A stretch of 64,000 nucleotides of DNA, taken from Protonemura montana. Its lineage: Eukaryota; Arthropoda; Insecta; Plecoptera; Nemouridae. Shown here piece by piece: positions 27,701 to 40,230 of this stretch. Made by a program: the position numbers and the translations under genes. The notes under the pieces are model-generated. The model did not search any database, had not been told where the DNA came from, and saw only the letters and a program-made list of their open reading frames with translations. The stretch covers positions 184,281 to 248,280 of the forward strand of contig CANOQG010000023.1 of the NCBI GenBank assembly GCA_947568835.1. The letters are read 5' to 3'. How positions within the stretch are numbered: position 1 is the first letter of the stretch; every line of letters begins with the position of its first letter.

Positions 27701-29694
27701 CGGAGACCGTCAATCGAATCAAATTTCTAATTCAATCGAGATTCCCCCATGCTTCCTGGGTTAAATTTGAAATTTTAAAAACGACCTAACGTGCTGAGTT
27801 TTTATAGTTAATGTAAAAATCAAAAAAGGTCTTGTAGGGAACGCTATTCCCTCGAACTGTTTTTCACTCGGGGGGTCTCGCTCAAAATTTTGATTAATTT
27901 TTGCGGTGGACAAAATTTTGTTTTTTTTTTCATCAGAAAAATTTTTCCTCGGGTTAGATATTGTTCATATTCTAATACACTCTTAAACACCTTGTTACCT
28001 ACTACCAATTCAATTTTCATCAATATCTAACGTGAGGAAAAGTTTTTAGACTCATTTTACTTTTTTGGTTTTTTTTGTAAAATTTTTAATTTAATAATTC
28101 TTCATTAAAAACTCATGAAACTTTTTTTACAACTACATCTATGTACGGACTAGCTTCAGTAAAAATTTCATTCATTTCGATTCATTGCAATTTTTTCTAG
28201 AATTTTTTCAATTTCAAAATCATCAAAACACTTGGCAGATTTCTCTCAATCCTGGACTTAGAAAAGTTTTGAAAAAATATTTTTTGGTCTCACTCAAAAT
28301 TCCTCCCGGCACTTCACTCCTCATTGCCCGCCGAGCAAATTACTTCTTTCTGGGAAAAAAAAGATTTTTTTAATTTTTTAAAAAAAATTTTAAACTTTAT
28401 ATTTTATGCGGCCGACCACCAAGTACCCGGCACTTGAACACTTTTCACTTTTCGAGATAGTCGGCGACCGCACTCGGTTTTCGCCGGGCGCCAACCACTT
28501 CCCGGTCGGTCGTCACTTTCGTCCGTCAAGCCAGTCGGCGGCCGCACTTTGACATTTTCCAACTTTTTACCTTTGTGCGGCCGATCACCAAGTCCCGGCC
28601 ACTCTAACACATTTCATCTTTCCTGTTGGTCGGCGCCCGCACTCTTGTCATTATGTCATTCGCCCAACGCTAACCGCTTATCGGCAGATGAACATTTTTT
28701 TTCCGCCAACATGGTCAATCTCCACACTTTGCAAAATTTCTGAAAATATTATTTTTCACAATCTCCAATATTTCGAGGTATGGCTGTCGGATATCACTCC
28801 ATTAACTTTTTATCATTATTTTCTCATTTTTACCAAATTTGCCAAAAACTTCTGACATTAATAACTTCTTCAATTTCAGACTTAGAGACTTGAAATAAAA
28901 AAGGGAACAAGCGCTTGCACGAGGGCTAACCGTTTTTTGACATTCCGGACTCGGGGGGGCATGGGCTCATTTTTTTTTTTTGACTTCCCTTTTTGACTTT
29001 TTTCTCCCCGAAAAAAAATATATTTCTAGTCATCCGATCGTCTTCGCAATACATAAAACAGATGCGGACAATCATTGCGCTTCTATACATGTCTTTGCTT
29101 TTTCTTAATTCGATCGGAGACCGTCAATCGAATCAAATTTCTAATTCAATCGAGATTCCCCCATGCTTCCTGGGTTAAATTTGAAATTTTAAAAACGACC
29201 TAACGTGCTGAGTTTTTATAGTTAATGTAAAAATCAAAAAAGGTCTTGTAGGGAACGCTATTCCCTCGAACTGTTTTTCACTCGGGGGGTCTCGCTCAAA
29301 ATTTTGATTAATTTTTGCGGTGGACAAAATTTTGTTTTTTTTTTCATCAGAAAAATTTTTCCTCGGGTTAGATATTGTTCATATTCTAATACACTCTTAA
29401 ACACCTTGTTACCTACTACCAATTCAATTTTCATTAATATCTAACGTGAGGAAAAGTTTTTAGACTCATTTTACTTTTTTGGTTTTTTTTGTAAAATTTT
29501 TAATTTAATAATTCTTCATTAAAAACTCATGAAACTTTTTTTACAACTACATCTATGTACGGACTAGCTACAGTAAAAATTTCATTCATTTCGATTCATT
29601 GCAATTTTTTCTAGAATTTTTTCAATTTCAAAATCATCAAAACACTTAGCAGATTTCTCTCAATCCTGGACTTAGAAAAGTTTTGAAAAAATAT

Positions 29695-31111
29695 TTTTTG
29701 GTCTCACTCAAAATTCCTCCCGGCACTTCACTCCTCATTGCCCGCCGAGCAAATTACTTCTTTCTGGGAAAAAAAATATTTTTTTAATTTTTAAAAAAAA
29801 ATTTTAAACTTTATATTTTATGCGGCCGACCACCAAGTACCCGGCCACTCTCACACTTTTCACTTTTCGAGATGGTCGGCGACCGCACTCGGTTTTCGCC
29901 GGGCGCCAACCACTTCCCGGTCGGTCATCACTTTCGTCCGTCAAGCCAGTCGGCGCCCGCACTTTGACATTTTCTACTTTTTTACCTTCATGCGGCCGAT
30001 CACCAAGTCCCGGCCACTCTAACACATTTCATCTTTCCACTTGGTCGGCGCCCGCACTCTTGTCATTTTGTCATTCGCCCAACGCTAACCGCTTATCGGC
30101 AGATGAACATTTTTTTTCCGCCAACATGGTCAATCTCCACACTTTGCAAAATTTCTGAAAATATTATTTTTCACAATCGCCAATATTTCGAGGTATGGCT
30201 GTCGGATATCACTACATCAACTTTTTATCATTATTTTCTCATTTTTACCAAATTTGCCAAAAACTTCTGACATTAATAACTTCTTCAATTTTTAACTTAG
30301 AGACTTGAAATAAAAAAGGGAACAAGCGCTCACATCAGGGCTAACCGTTTTTTGACATTCGAGACTTGTGGGGGCATGGGCTCATTTTTTTTTTTTGACT
30401 TCCCTTTTTTGACTTTTTTCTCCCCGAAAAAAAAAATACTTCTAACCATCCGACTGTCTTCGCGATACATAAAAACGAAGCGGACAATCAATGCGCTTCG
30501 AACCATGTCTTTGCTTTTTCTTAATTCGATCGGAGACCGTCAATCGAATCACTTTTCTAATTCAATCGAGATTCCCCCCATGCTTCCTGGGTTAAATTTC
30601 AAATCTTCAAAACGACCTAACGTGCTGAGTTTTTATAGTTAATGTAAAAATCAAAAAAGGTCTTGTAGGGAACGCTATTCCCTCGAACTGTTTTTCACTC
30701 GGGGGGTCTCGCTCAAAATTTTGATTAATTTTTGCGGTGGACAAAATTTTGTTTTTTTTTTCATCAGAAAAATTTTTCCTCGGGTTAGATATTGTTCATA
30801 TTCTAATACACTCTTAAACACCTTGTTACCTACTACCAATTCAATTTTCATCAATATCTAACGTGAGGAAAAGTTTTTAGACTCATTTTACTTTTTTGGT
30901 TTTTTTTGTAAAATTTTTAATTTAATAATTCTTCATTAAAAACTCATGAAACTTTTTTTACAACTACATCTATGTACGGACTAGCTACAGTAAAAATTTC
31001 ATTCATTTCGATTCATTGCAATTTTTTCTAGAATTTTTTCAATTTCAAAATCATCAAAACACTTGGCAGATTTCTCTCAATCCTGGACTTAGAAAAGTTT
31101 TGAAAAAATAT
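29695..31111. repeat. S1 unit 22: chimeric unit at the core/diverged boundary (1417 bp)
   Basis: The left part (about 29777-30610) shows many differences from the core, including gagatggtcgg, ggtcatcac, aagcgctcacatcaggg and attcgagacttgtgggggc. Several of these recur in units 23, 24 and 26. The right part, from about 30610 to the end, is essentially core sequence (gattaatttttgcggtgg, intact hairpin). The unit therefore joins a diverged left half to a core right half, best explained by recombination or gene conversion (inference). It still has a single 94-bp-type monomer, near 29990. Confidence 0.85.
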
Positions 31112-32805
31112 TTTTTGGTCTCACTCAAAATTCCTCCCGGCACTTCACTCCTCATTGCCCGCCGAGCAAATTACTTCTTTCTGGGAAAAAAAAGATTTTT
31201 TTAATTTTTTAAAAAAAATTTTAAACTTTATATTTTATGCGGCCGACCACCAAGTACCCGGCACTTGAACACTTTTCACTTTTCGAGATGGTCGGCGACC
31301 GCACTCGGTTTTCGCCGGGCGCCAACCACTTCCCGGTCGGTCGTCACTTTCGTCCGTCAAGCATGTCGGTGGCCGCACTTTGACATTTTTCAACTTTTTT
31401 ATTTTTGTGCGGCCGATCACCAAGTCCCGGCCACTCTAACATCTCGTCCGCCAACCAAGTCGGCAGCCGCACTTTGACATTTTCCAACTTTTTTTTTTTG
31501 TGCGGCCGATCACCAAGTCCCGGCCACTCTAACATCTCGTCCGCCAACCAAGTCGGCGGCCGCACTTTGACATTTTTCAAAATTTTTTTTTTTGTGCGGC
31601 CGATCACCAAGTCCCGGCCACTCTCACTGTCCGCCAACCTAGTCGGCGCCCGCACTTTGACATTTTCCAACTTTTTTTTTTTTGTGCGGCCGACAACCAA
31701 GTCCCGGCCACTCGAACACTTTTCATCTTCGAGCTGGTCGGCGCCCGCACTCTTATCATTCTGTCATTCACCCAACGCTAACCGCTTATCGGCAGATGAA
31801 CATTTTTTTCCGCCAACATGGTCAATCTCCACACTTTGCAAAATTTCTGAAAATATTATTTCTCATAATTTCCAATATTTCTAGATACAGCCCTACGCTA
31901 TCAGTAGACCAAGTTTTTATTATTTTTTTTTTCATTTTCACAAAATTTGTCAAAATCTTCTGACACGAATAACTTCCTCAATTTTTGACTTAGAGACTTG
32001 AAATAAAAAAGGGAACAAGCGCTCACATCAGGGCTAACCGTTTTTTGACATTCGAGACTTGTGGGGGCATGGGCTCATTTTTTTTTTTTGACTTCCCTTT
32101 TTTGACTTTTTTCTCCCCGAAAAAAAAAATACTTCTAACCATCCGATTGTCTTCGCGATACATAAAAACGAAGCGGACAATCATTGCGCTTCGAACCATG
32201 TCTTTGGTTTTTCTAAATTCGATCGGAGACCGTCAATCGAATCACATTTCTAATTCAATCGAGATTCCCCCCATGCTTCCTGGGTTAAATTTCGGAAACT
32301 AAAAACGACCTAACGTGCTGAGTTTTTATAGTTAATGTAAAAATCAAAAAAGGTCTTGTAGAGAACGCTATTCCCTCGAACTGTTTTTCACTCGGGGGGT
32401 CTCGCTCAAAATTTTCATTAATTTTGGGGGGGGACAAAATTTTGTTTTTTTTTTCAATATAAAATTTTTTCCTCAGGTTAGATATTGTTCATATTCTAAT
32501 ACACTCTTAAACACCTTGTTACCTACTACCAATTCAATTTTCATCAATATCTAACGTGTAGAAAAGTTTTTAGACTCATTTTACTTTTTTGGTTTTTTTT
32601 GTAAAATTTTTAATTTAATAATTCTTCATTAAAATCTCGTCAAACTTTTTTTACAACTACATCTATGTACGTACTAGCTGCAGTAAAAATTTCATTCATT
32701 TCGATTCATTGCAATTTTTTCTAGAATTTTTTCAATTTCAAAATCATCAAAACACTTAGCAGATTTTTCTCAATCCTGGACTTAGAAAAGTTTTGAAAAA
32801 AATAT
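31112..32805. repeat. S1 unit 23: diverged unit with four minisatellite monomers (1694 bp)
   Basis: The first 170 bases or so are core-like; divergence begins near 31290 (gatggtcgg). The tail is A type but is preceded by cggaaactaaaaacg (about 32291), the same lead-in that precedes the B tail in units 28-30 and 32. This unit is therefore a junction form between the two tail types. Other marks shared with units 24-27 are the G8 run near 32427, taagaacgc-type loss of the hairpin pair (gtagagaacgc), and tagaaaag in place of gaggaaaag. Confidence 0.85.
31407..31750. repeat. Minisatellite in unit 23: 4 monomers
   Basis: Monomers begin with gtgcggcc at 31407, 31500, 31594 and 31684 (spacing 93, 94, 90). 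The third is a short variant in which taacatctcgtccgcc is replaced by tcactgtccgcc. The last is the terminal form (gtgcggccgacaacc) leading into the unit's downstream sequence. Confidence 0.9.
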
Positions 32806-34406
32806 TTTTTGATCTCACCCAAAATTCCTCCCGGCACTCTACTCCCCATTGCCCGCCGAGCAAATTACTTCTTTCTGGGAAAAAAAAGATTTTTTTAATT
32901 TTTAAAAAAAAATTTTAAACTTTATATTTTGTGCGGCCGATCACCAAGTACCCGGCACTTGAACACTTTTCACTTTTCGAGTTGGTCGGCGACCGCACTC
33001 GGTTTTCGCCGGGCGCCAACCACTTCCCGGTCGGTCGTCACTTTCGTCCGTCAAGCATGTCGGCGGCCGCACTTTGACATTTTTCAACTTTTTTATTTTT
33101 GTGCGGCCGATCACCAAGTCCCGGCCACTCTAACATCTCGTCCGCCAACCAAGTCGGCAGCCGCACTTTGACATTTTTCAAATTTTTTTTTTTTGTGCGG
33201 CCGATCACCAAGTCCCGGCCACTCTCACTGTCCGCCAACCTAGTCGGCGCCCGCACTTTGACATTTTCCAACCTTTTTTTTTTTGTGCGGCCGACAACCA
33301 AGTCCCGGCCACTCGAACACTTTTCATCTTCGAGCTGGTCGGCGCCCGCACTCTTATCATTCTGTCATTCACCCAACGCTAACCGCTTATCGGCAGATGA
33401 ACATTTTTTTCCGCCAACATGGTCAATCTCCACACTTTGCAAAATTTCTGAAAATATTATTTCTCATAATTTCCAATATTTCTAGATACAGCCCTACGCT
33501 ATCAGTAGACCAAGTTTTTAGTATTTTTTTTTTCATTTTCACAAAATTTGTCAAAATCTTCTGACACGAATAACTTCCTCAATTTTTGACTTAGAGACTT
33601 GAAATAAAAAAGGGAACAAGCGCTCACATCAGGGCTAACCGTTTTTTGACATTCAAGACTTGTGGGGGCATGGGCTCATTTTTTTTTTTTGACTTCCCTT
33701 TTTTGACTTTTTTCTCTTCAAAAAAAAAAATACTTCTAACCATCCGATCGTCTTCGTGATACATAAAAACGAAGCGGACAATCATTGCGCTTCGAACCAT
33801 GTCTTTGCTTTTTCTTAATTCGATCGGAGACCGTCAATCGAATCACATTTCTAATTCAATCGAGTTTCCCCCCATGCTTCCTGGGTTAAATTTCAAATCT
33901 TAGAAACGACCTAACGTGCTGAGTTTTTATAGTTAATGTAAAAATCAAAAAAGGTCTTGTAGAGAACGCTATTCCCTCGAACTGTTTTTCACTCGGGGGG
34001 TCTCGCTCAAAATTTTCATTAATTTTGGGGGGGGACAAAAATTTTTTTTTTTTTTCATTATAAAATTTTTTTCTCAGGTTAGATATTGTTCATATTCTAA
34101 TACACTCTTAAACACCTTGTTACCTACTACCAATTCAATTTTCATCAATATCTAACGTGTAGAAAAGTTTTTAGACTCATTTTACTTTTTTGGTTTTTTT
34201 TGTAAAATTTTTAATTTAATAATTCTTCATTAAAATCTCGTCAAACTTTTTTTACAACTACATCTATGTACGTACTAGCTGCAGTAAAAATTTCATTCAT
34301 TTCGATTCATTGCAATTTTTTCTAGAATTTTTTCAATTTCAAAATCATCAAAACACTTAGCAGATTTTTCTCAATCCTGGACTTAGAAAAGTTTTGAAAA
34401 AAATAT
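32806..34406. repeat. S1 unit 24 (1601 bp, A tail, 3 monomers)
   Basis: This unit starts with gatctcacccaaaattcc and has cactctactcccc in the leader. It carries aagcgctcacatcaggg and attcaagacttgtgggggc, like unit 22. The tail is A type with G8 near 34027 and a T-rich run (acaaaaattttttttt). It is nearly identical to unit 26. Confidence 0.9.
33101..33350. repeat. Minisatellite in unit 24: 3 monomers
   Basis: Starts are at 33101, 33195 and 33285 (spacing 94, 90). The middle monomer is the short tcactgtccgcc variant, and the last is the terminal gccgacaacc form. Confidence 0.9.
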
Positions 34407-36195
34407 TTTTTGATCTCACTCAAAATTCCTCCCGGCACTTCACTCCCCATTGCCCGCCGAGCAAATTACTTCTTTCTGGGAAAAAAAAGATTTTTTTAAT
34501 TTTTAAAAAAAAATTTTAAACTTTATATTTTGTGCGGCCGATCACCAAGTACCCGGCACTTGAACACTTTTCACTTTTCGAGTTGGTCGGCGACCGCACT
34601 CGGTTTTCGCCGGGCGCCAACCACTTCCCGGTCGGTCGTCACTTTCGTCCGTCAAGCATGTCGGCGGCCGCACTTTGACATTTTTCAACTTTTTTATTTT
34701 TGTGCGGCCGATCACCAAGTCCCGGCCACTCTAACATCTCGTCCGCCAACCAAGTCGGCAGCCGCACTTTGACATTTTTCAAATTTTTTTTTTTTGTGCG
34801 GCCGATCACCAAGTCCCGGCCACTCTAACATCTCGTCCGCCAACCAAGTCGGCGGCCGCACTTTGACATTTTTCAAATTTTTTTTTTTGTGCGGCCGATC
34901 ACCAAGTCCCGGCCACTCTCACTGTCCGCCAACCAAGTCGGCGCCCGCACTTTAACATTTTCCAACTTTTTTTTTTTTGTGCGGCCGATCACCAAGTCCC
35001 GGCCACCCTAACATCTCGTCCGCCAACCGAGTCGGCGGCCGCACTTTGACATTTTTCAACTTTTTTATTTTTGTGCGGCCGATCACCAAGTCCCGGCTAC
35101 TCTAACACTTTTCATCTTTCGAGCTGGTCGGCGCCCGCACTCTTATCATTTTGTCATTCACCCAACGCTAACCGCTTATCGGCAGATGAACATTTTTTTC
35201 CGCCAACATGGTCAATCTCCACACTTTGCAAAATTTCTGAAAATATTATTTCTCATAATTTCCAATATTTCTAGATACAGCCCTACGCTATCAGTAGACC
35301 AAGTTTTTATTATTTTTTTTTTCATTTTCACAAAATTTGTCAAAATCTTCTGACACAAATAACTTCCTCAATTTTTGACTTAGAGACTTGAAATAAAAAA
35401 GGGAACAAGCGCTTGCACGAGAGCTAACCGTTTTTTGACATTCGGGACTCGGGGGGGCATGGGCTCATTTTTTTTTTTTTGTTTTCCCTTTTTGACTTTT
35501 TTCTCTTCAAAAAAAAAAATACTTCTAACCATCCGATCGTCTTCGTGATACATAAAAACGAAGCGGACAATCATTGCGCTTCGAACCATGTCTTTGCTTT
35601 TTCTTAATTCGATCGGAGGCCGTCAATCGAATCACTTTTCTAATTCAATCGAGATTCCCCCCATGCTTCCTGGGTTAAATTTCAAATCTTCAAAACGACC
35701 TAACGTGCTGAGTTTTTATAGTTAATGTAAAAATCAAAAAAGGTCTTGTAGAGAACGCTATTCCCTCGAACTGTTTTTCACTCGGGGGGTCTCGCTCAAA
35801 ATTTTCATTAATTTTGGGGGGGGACAAAATTTTGTTTTTTTTTTCAATATAAAATTTTTTCCTCAGGTTAGATATTGTTCATATTCTAATACACTCTTAA
35901 ACACCTTGTTACCTACTACCAATTCAATTTTCATCAATATCTAACGTGTAGAAAAGTTTTTAGACTCATTTTACTTTTTTGGTTTTTTTTGTAAAATTTT
36001 TAATTTAATAATTCTTCATTAAAATCTCGTCAAACTTTTTTTACAACTACATCTATGTACGTACTAGCTGCAGTAAAAATTTCATTCATTTCGATTCATT
36101 GCAATTTTTTCTAGAATTTTTTCAATTTCAAAATCATCAAAACACTTAGCAGATTTTTCTCAATCCTGGACTTAGAAAAGTTTTGAAAAAAATAT
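34407..36195. repeat. S1 unit 25 (1789 bp, A tail, 5 monomers)
   Basis: The leader reads gatctcactcaaaattcctc and cacttcactcccc. It keeps the palindromic caagcgcttg form (near 35406) that units 22-24 and 26 have lost. The dyad loop reads AGG instead of AGA. It is nearly identical to unit 27 over most of its length, but its end (caatataaaatttttt) matches unit 23. Confidence 0.9.
34702..35140. repeat. Minisatellite in unit 25: 5 monomers
   Basis: Starts are at 34702, 34796, 34889, 34979 and 35073 (spacing 94, 93, 90, 94). The third is the short tcactgtccgcc variant, the fourth has ccaccctaac, and the last is the terminal ggctactctaacac form. Confidence 0.9.
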
Positions 36196-37796
36196 TTTTT
36201 GATCTCACCCAAAATTCCTCCCGGCACTCTACTCCCCATTGCCCGCCGAGCAAATTACTTCTTTCTGGGAAAAAAAAGATTTTTTTAATTTTTAAAAAAA
36301 AATTTTAAACTTTATATTTTGTGCGGCCGATCACCAAGTACCCGGCACTTGAACACTTTTCACTTTTCGAGTTGGTCGGCGACCGCACTCGGTTTTCGCC
36401 GGGCGCCAACCACTTCCCGGTCGGTCGTCACTTTCGTCCGTCAAGCATGTCGGCGGCCGCACTTTGACATTTTTCAACTTTTTTATTTTTGTGCGGCCGA
36501 TCACCAAGTCCCGGCCACTCTAACATCTCGTCCGCCAACCAAGTCGGCAGCCGCACTTTGACATTTTTCAAATTTTTTTTTTTTGTGCGGCCGATCACCA
36601 AGTCCCGGCCACTCTCACTGTCCGCCAACCTAGTCGGCGCCCGCACTTTGACATTTTCCAACCTTTTTTTTTTTGTGCGGCCGACAACCAAGTCCCGGCC
36701 ACTCGAACACTTTTCATCTTCGAGCTGGTCGGCGCCCGCACTCTTATCATTCTGTCATTCACCCAACGCTAACCGCTTATCGGCAGATGAACATTTTTTT
36801 CCGCCAACATGGTCAATCTCCACACTTTGCAAAATTTCTGAAAATATTATTTCTCATAATTTCCAATATTTCTAGATACAGCCCTACGCTATCAGTAGAC
36901 CAAGTTTTTAGTATTTTTTTTTTCATTTTCACAAAATTTGTCAAAATCTTCTGACACGAATAACTTCCTCAATTTTTGACTTAGAGACTTGAAATAAAAA
37001 AGGGAACAAGCGCTCACATCAGGGCTAACCGTTTTTTGACATTCAAGACTTGTGGGGGCATGGGCTCATTTTTTTTTTTTGACTTCCCTTTTTTGACTTT
37101 TTTCTCTTCAAAAAAAAAAATACTTCTAACCATCCGATCGTCTTCGTGATACATAAAAACGAAGCGGACAATCATTGCGCTTCGAACCATGTCTTTGCTT
37201 TTTCTTAATTCGATCGGAGACCGTCAATCGAATCACATTTCTAATTCAATCGAGTTTCCCCCCATGCTTCCTGGGTTAAATTTCAAATCTTAGAAACGAC
37301 CTAACGTGCTGAGTTTTTATAGTTAATGTAAAAATCAAAAAAGGTCTTGTAGAGAACGCTATTCCCTCGAACTGTTTTTCACTCGGGGGGTCTCGCTCAA
37401 AATTTTCATTAATTTTGGGGGGGGACAAAAATTTTTTTTTTTTTTCATTATAAAATTTTTTTCTCAGGTTAGATATTGTTCATATTCTAATACACTCTTA
37501 AACACCTTGTTACCTACTACCAATTCAATTTTCATCAATATCTAACGTGTAGAAAAGTTTTTAGACTCATTTTACTTTTTTGGTTTTTTTTGTAAAATTT
37601 TTAATTTAATAATTCTTCATTAAAATCTCGTCAAACTTTTTTTACAACTACATCTATGTACGTACTAGCTGCAGTAAAAATTTCATTCATTTCGATTCAT
37701 TGCAATTTTTTCTAGAATTTTTTCAATTTCAAAATCATCAAAACACTTAGCAGATTTTTCTCAATCCTGGACTTAGAAAAGTTGTGAAAAAAATAT
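36196..37796. repeat. S1 unit 26 (1601 bp, A tail, 3 monomers; near-identical to unit 24)
   Basis: This is the second copy of unit 24 in the 3390-bp duplication, including its lost caagcgcttg palindrome. The only base change I noticed is G at 37784 in gttgtgaaaa. Confidence 0.9.
36491..36740. repeat. Minisatellite in unit 26: 3 monomers
   Basis: It has the same arrangement as unit 24, offset by exactly 3390: starts near 36491, 36585 and 36675. Confidence 0.9.
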
Positions 37797-39586
37797 TTTT
37801 TGATCTCACTCAAAATTCCTCCCGGCACTTCACTCCCCATTGCCCGCCGAGCAAATTACTTCTTTCTGGGAAAAAAAAGATTTTTTTAATTTTTAAAAAA
37901 AAATTTTAAACTTTATATTTTGTGCGGCCGATCACCAAGTACCCGGCACTTGAACACTTTTCACTTTTCGAGTTGGTCGGCGACCGCACTCGGTTTTCGC
38001 CGGGCGCCAACCACTTCCCGGTCGGTCGTCACTTTCGTCCGTCAAGCATGTCGGCGGCCGCACTTTGACATTTTTCAACTTTTTTATTTTTGTGCGGCCG
38101 ATCACCAAGTCCCGGCCACTCTAACATCTCGTCCGCCAACCAAGTCGGCAGCCGCACTTTGACATTTTTCAAATTTTTTTTTTTTGTGCGGCCGATCACC
38201 AAGTCCCGGCCACTCTAACATCTCGTCCGCCAACCAAGTCGGCGGCCGCACTTTGACATTTTTCAAATTTTTTTTTTTGTGCGGCCGATCACCAAGTCCC
38301 GGCCACTCTCACTGTCCGCCAACCAAGTCGGCGCCCGCACTTTAACATTTTCCAACTTTTTTTTTTTTGTGCGGCCGATCACCAAGTCCCGGCCACCCTA
38401 ACATCTCGTCCGCCAACCGAGTCGGCGGCCGCACTTTGACATTTTTCAACTTTTTTATTTTTGTGCGGCCGATCACCAAGTCCCGGCTACTCTAACACTT
38501 TTCATCTTTCGAGCTGGTCGGCGCCCGCACTCTTATCATTTTGTCATTCACCCAACGCTAACCGCTTATCGGCAGATGAACATTTTTTTCCGCCAACATG
38601 GTCAATCTCCACACTTTGCAAAATTTCTGAAAATATTATTTCTCATAATTTCCAATATTTCTAGATACAGCCCTACGCTATCAGTAGACCAAGTTTTTAT
38701 TATTTTTTTTTTCATTTTCACAAAATTTGTCAAAATCTTCTGACACAAATAACTTCCTCAATTTTTGACTTAGAGACTTGAAATAAAAAAGGGAACAAGC
38801 GCTTGCACGAGAGCTAACCGTTTTTTGACATTCGGGACTCGGGGGGGCATGGGCTCATTTTTTTTTTTTTGTTTTCCCTTTTTGACTTTTTTCTCTTCAA
38901 AAAAAAAAAATACTTCTAACCATCCGATCGTCTTCGTGATACATAAAAACGAAGCGGACAATCATTGCGCTTCGAACCATGTCTTTGCTTTTTCTTAATT
39001 CGATCGGAGGCCGTCAATCGAATCACTTTTCTAATTCAATCGAGATTCCCCCCATGCTTCCTGGGTTAAATTTCAAATCTTCAAAACGACCTAACGTGCT
39101 GAGTTTTTATAGTTAATGTAAAAATCAAAAAAGGTCTTGTAGAGAACGCTATTCCCTCGAACTGTTTTTCACTCGGGGGGTCTCGCTCAAAATTTTCATT
39201 AATTTTGGGGGGGGACAAAATTTTGTTTTTTTTTTCATCAGAAAAATTTTTCCTCGGGTTAGATATTGTTCATATTCTAATACACTCTTAAACACCTTGT
39301 TACCTACTACCAATTCAATTTTCATCAATATCTAACGTGTAGAAAAGTTTTTAGACTCATTTTACTTTTTTGGTTTTTTTTGTAAAATTTTTAATTTAAT
39401 AATTCTTCATTTAAATCTCATGAAACTTTTTTTACAACTACATCTATGTACGTACTAGCTGCAGTAAAAATTTCATTCATTTCGATTCATTGCAATTTTT
39501 TCTAGAATTTTTTCAATTTCAAAATCATCAAAACACTTAGCAGATTTTTCTCAATCCTGGACTTAGAAAAGTTTTGAAAAAAATAT
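37797..39586. repeat. S1 unit 27 (1790 bp, A tail, 5 monomers; duplicate of unit 25 with a different end)
   Basis: It matches unit 25 up to about 39235, then switches to core-like sequence (catcagaaaaatttttcctcggg; later ctcatgaaac instead of ctcgtcaaac). The one-base length gain is an extra A at 38899-38910. The switch marks the right edge of the duplication or a conversion tract (inference). Confidence 0.9.
38092..38530. repeat. Minisatellite in unit 27: 5 monomers
   Basis: The order of monomer variants is the same as in unit 25, offset by 3390: starts near 38092, 38186, 38279, 38369 and 38463. Confidence 0.9.
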
Positions 39587-39881
39587 TTTTTGATCTCACT
39601 CAAAATTCCTCCCGGCACTTCACTCCCCATTGCCCGCCGAGCAAATTACTTCTTTCTGGGAAAAAAAATATTTTTTTAATTTTTTTAAAAAAATTTTAAA
39701 CTTTATATTTTGTGCGGCCGATCACCAAGTACCCGGCACTTGAACACTTTTCACTTTTCGAGTTGGTCGGCGACCGCACTCGGTTTTCGCCGGGCGCCAA
39801 CCACTTCCCGGTCGGTCGTCACTTTCGTCCGTCAAGCATGTCGGCGGCCGCACTTTGACATTTTTCAACTTTTTTATTTTT

Positions 39882-40230
39882 GTGCGGCCGATCACCAAGT
39901 CCCGGCCACTCTAACTTCTCGTCCGCCAACCAAGTCGGCGGCCGCACTTTGACATTTTTCAAATTTTTTTTTTTGTGCGGCCGATCACCAAGTCCCGGCC
40001 ACTCTCACTGTCCGCCAACCTAGTCGGCGCCCGCACTTTGACATTTTTCAACTTTTTTTTTTTTGTGCGGCCGATCACCAAGTCCCGGCCACTCTAACAT
40101 CTCGTCCGCCAACCAAGTCGGCAGCCGCACTTTGACATTTTTCAAATTTTTTTTTTTTGTGCGGCCGATCACCAAGTCCCGGCTACTCTAACACTTTTCA
40201 TCTTTCCAGTTGGTCGGCGCCCGCACTCTT
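39882..40230. repeat. Minisatellite in unit 28: 4 monomers
   Basis: Starts are at 39882, 39975, 40065 and 40159 (spacing 93, 90, 94). The second is the short tcactgtccgcc variant, and the last is the terminal ggctactctaacac form. Confidence 0.9.

Larger units (their letters stand above)
1..29694. repeat. S1 satellite core: 21 tandem copies of a 1414-bp unit
   Basis: Direct head-to-tail repetition is visible: the string ggtctcactcaaaattcctc near base 6 recurs every 1414 bases. In my phasing units start at 1, 1415, 2829, 4243, 5657, 7071, 8486, 9900, 11314, 12728, 14142, 15556, 16970, 18384, 19798, 21212, 22626, 24040, 25454, 26868 and 28281. Unit 6 is 1415 bp (one extra T in the T-tract near 7761-7772) and unit 20 is 1413 bp (one A fewer near 27482-27488). 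Copies differ at only a handful of positions. A unit consists of an AT-rich leader, a GC-rich block (about 127-345 of unit 1), and AT-rich sequence carrying runs of seven or more G, A or T. No coding potential is evident. I do not recognise the family; the high identity implies recent homogenisation (inference). The array continues leftward out of the window. Confidence 0.97.
32305..39235. repeat. 3390-bp tandem segmental duplication (units 24-25 repeated as 26-27)
   Basis: Position x matches x+3390 from about 32305 to about 35845 with almost no change. The differences I see are T at 34394 versus G at 37784, and an A-tract of 11 near 35509-35519 versus 12 at 38899-38910. To the left the match stops where unit 23 has cggaaac and unit 25 has caaatcttc. 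To the right it stops where unit 25 has caatataaaa and unit 27 has catcagaaaa. The duplicated block is a two-unit higher-order repeat (1601 + 1789 bp). Confidence 0.92.

Noticed and set aside
124-30025. Recurring 61-73 codon frames on both strands of each S1 unit
   Set aside because: They begin at TTG or GTG (for example TTG at 269 and 713, and GTG read from the minus strand ending at 330). They overlap each other on opposite strands, and they are rich in residues expected from GC-rich or poly-T repeats. They change length with single indels (112 codons in unit 22).
31344-31884. Longer frames of 118-159 codons over the minisatellite
   Set aside because: They are translations of the tandem 94-bp monomer and vary in length with monomer number. 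The opposite strand is equally open, and no conserved domain is visible.
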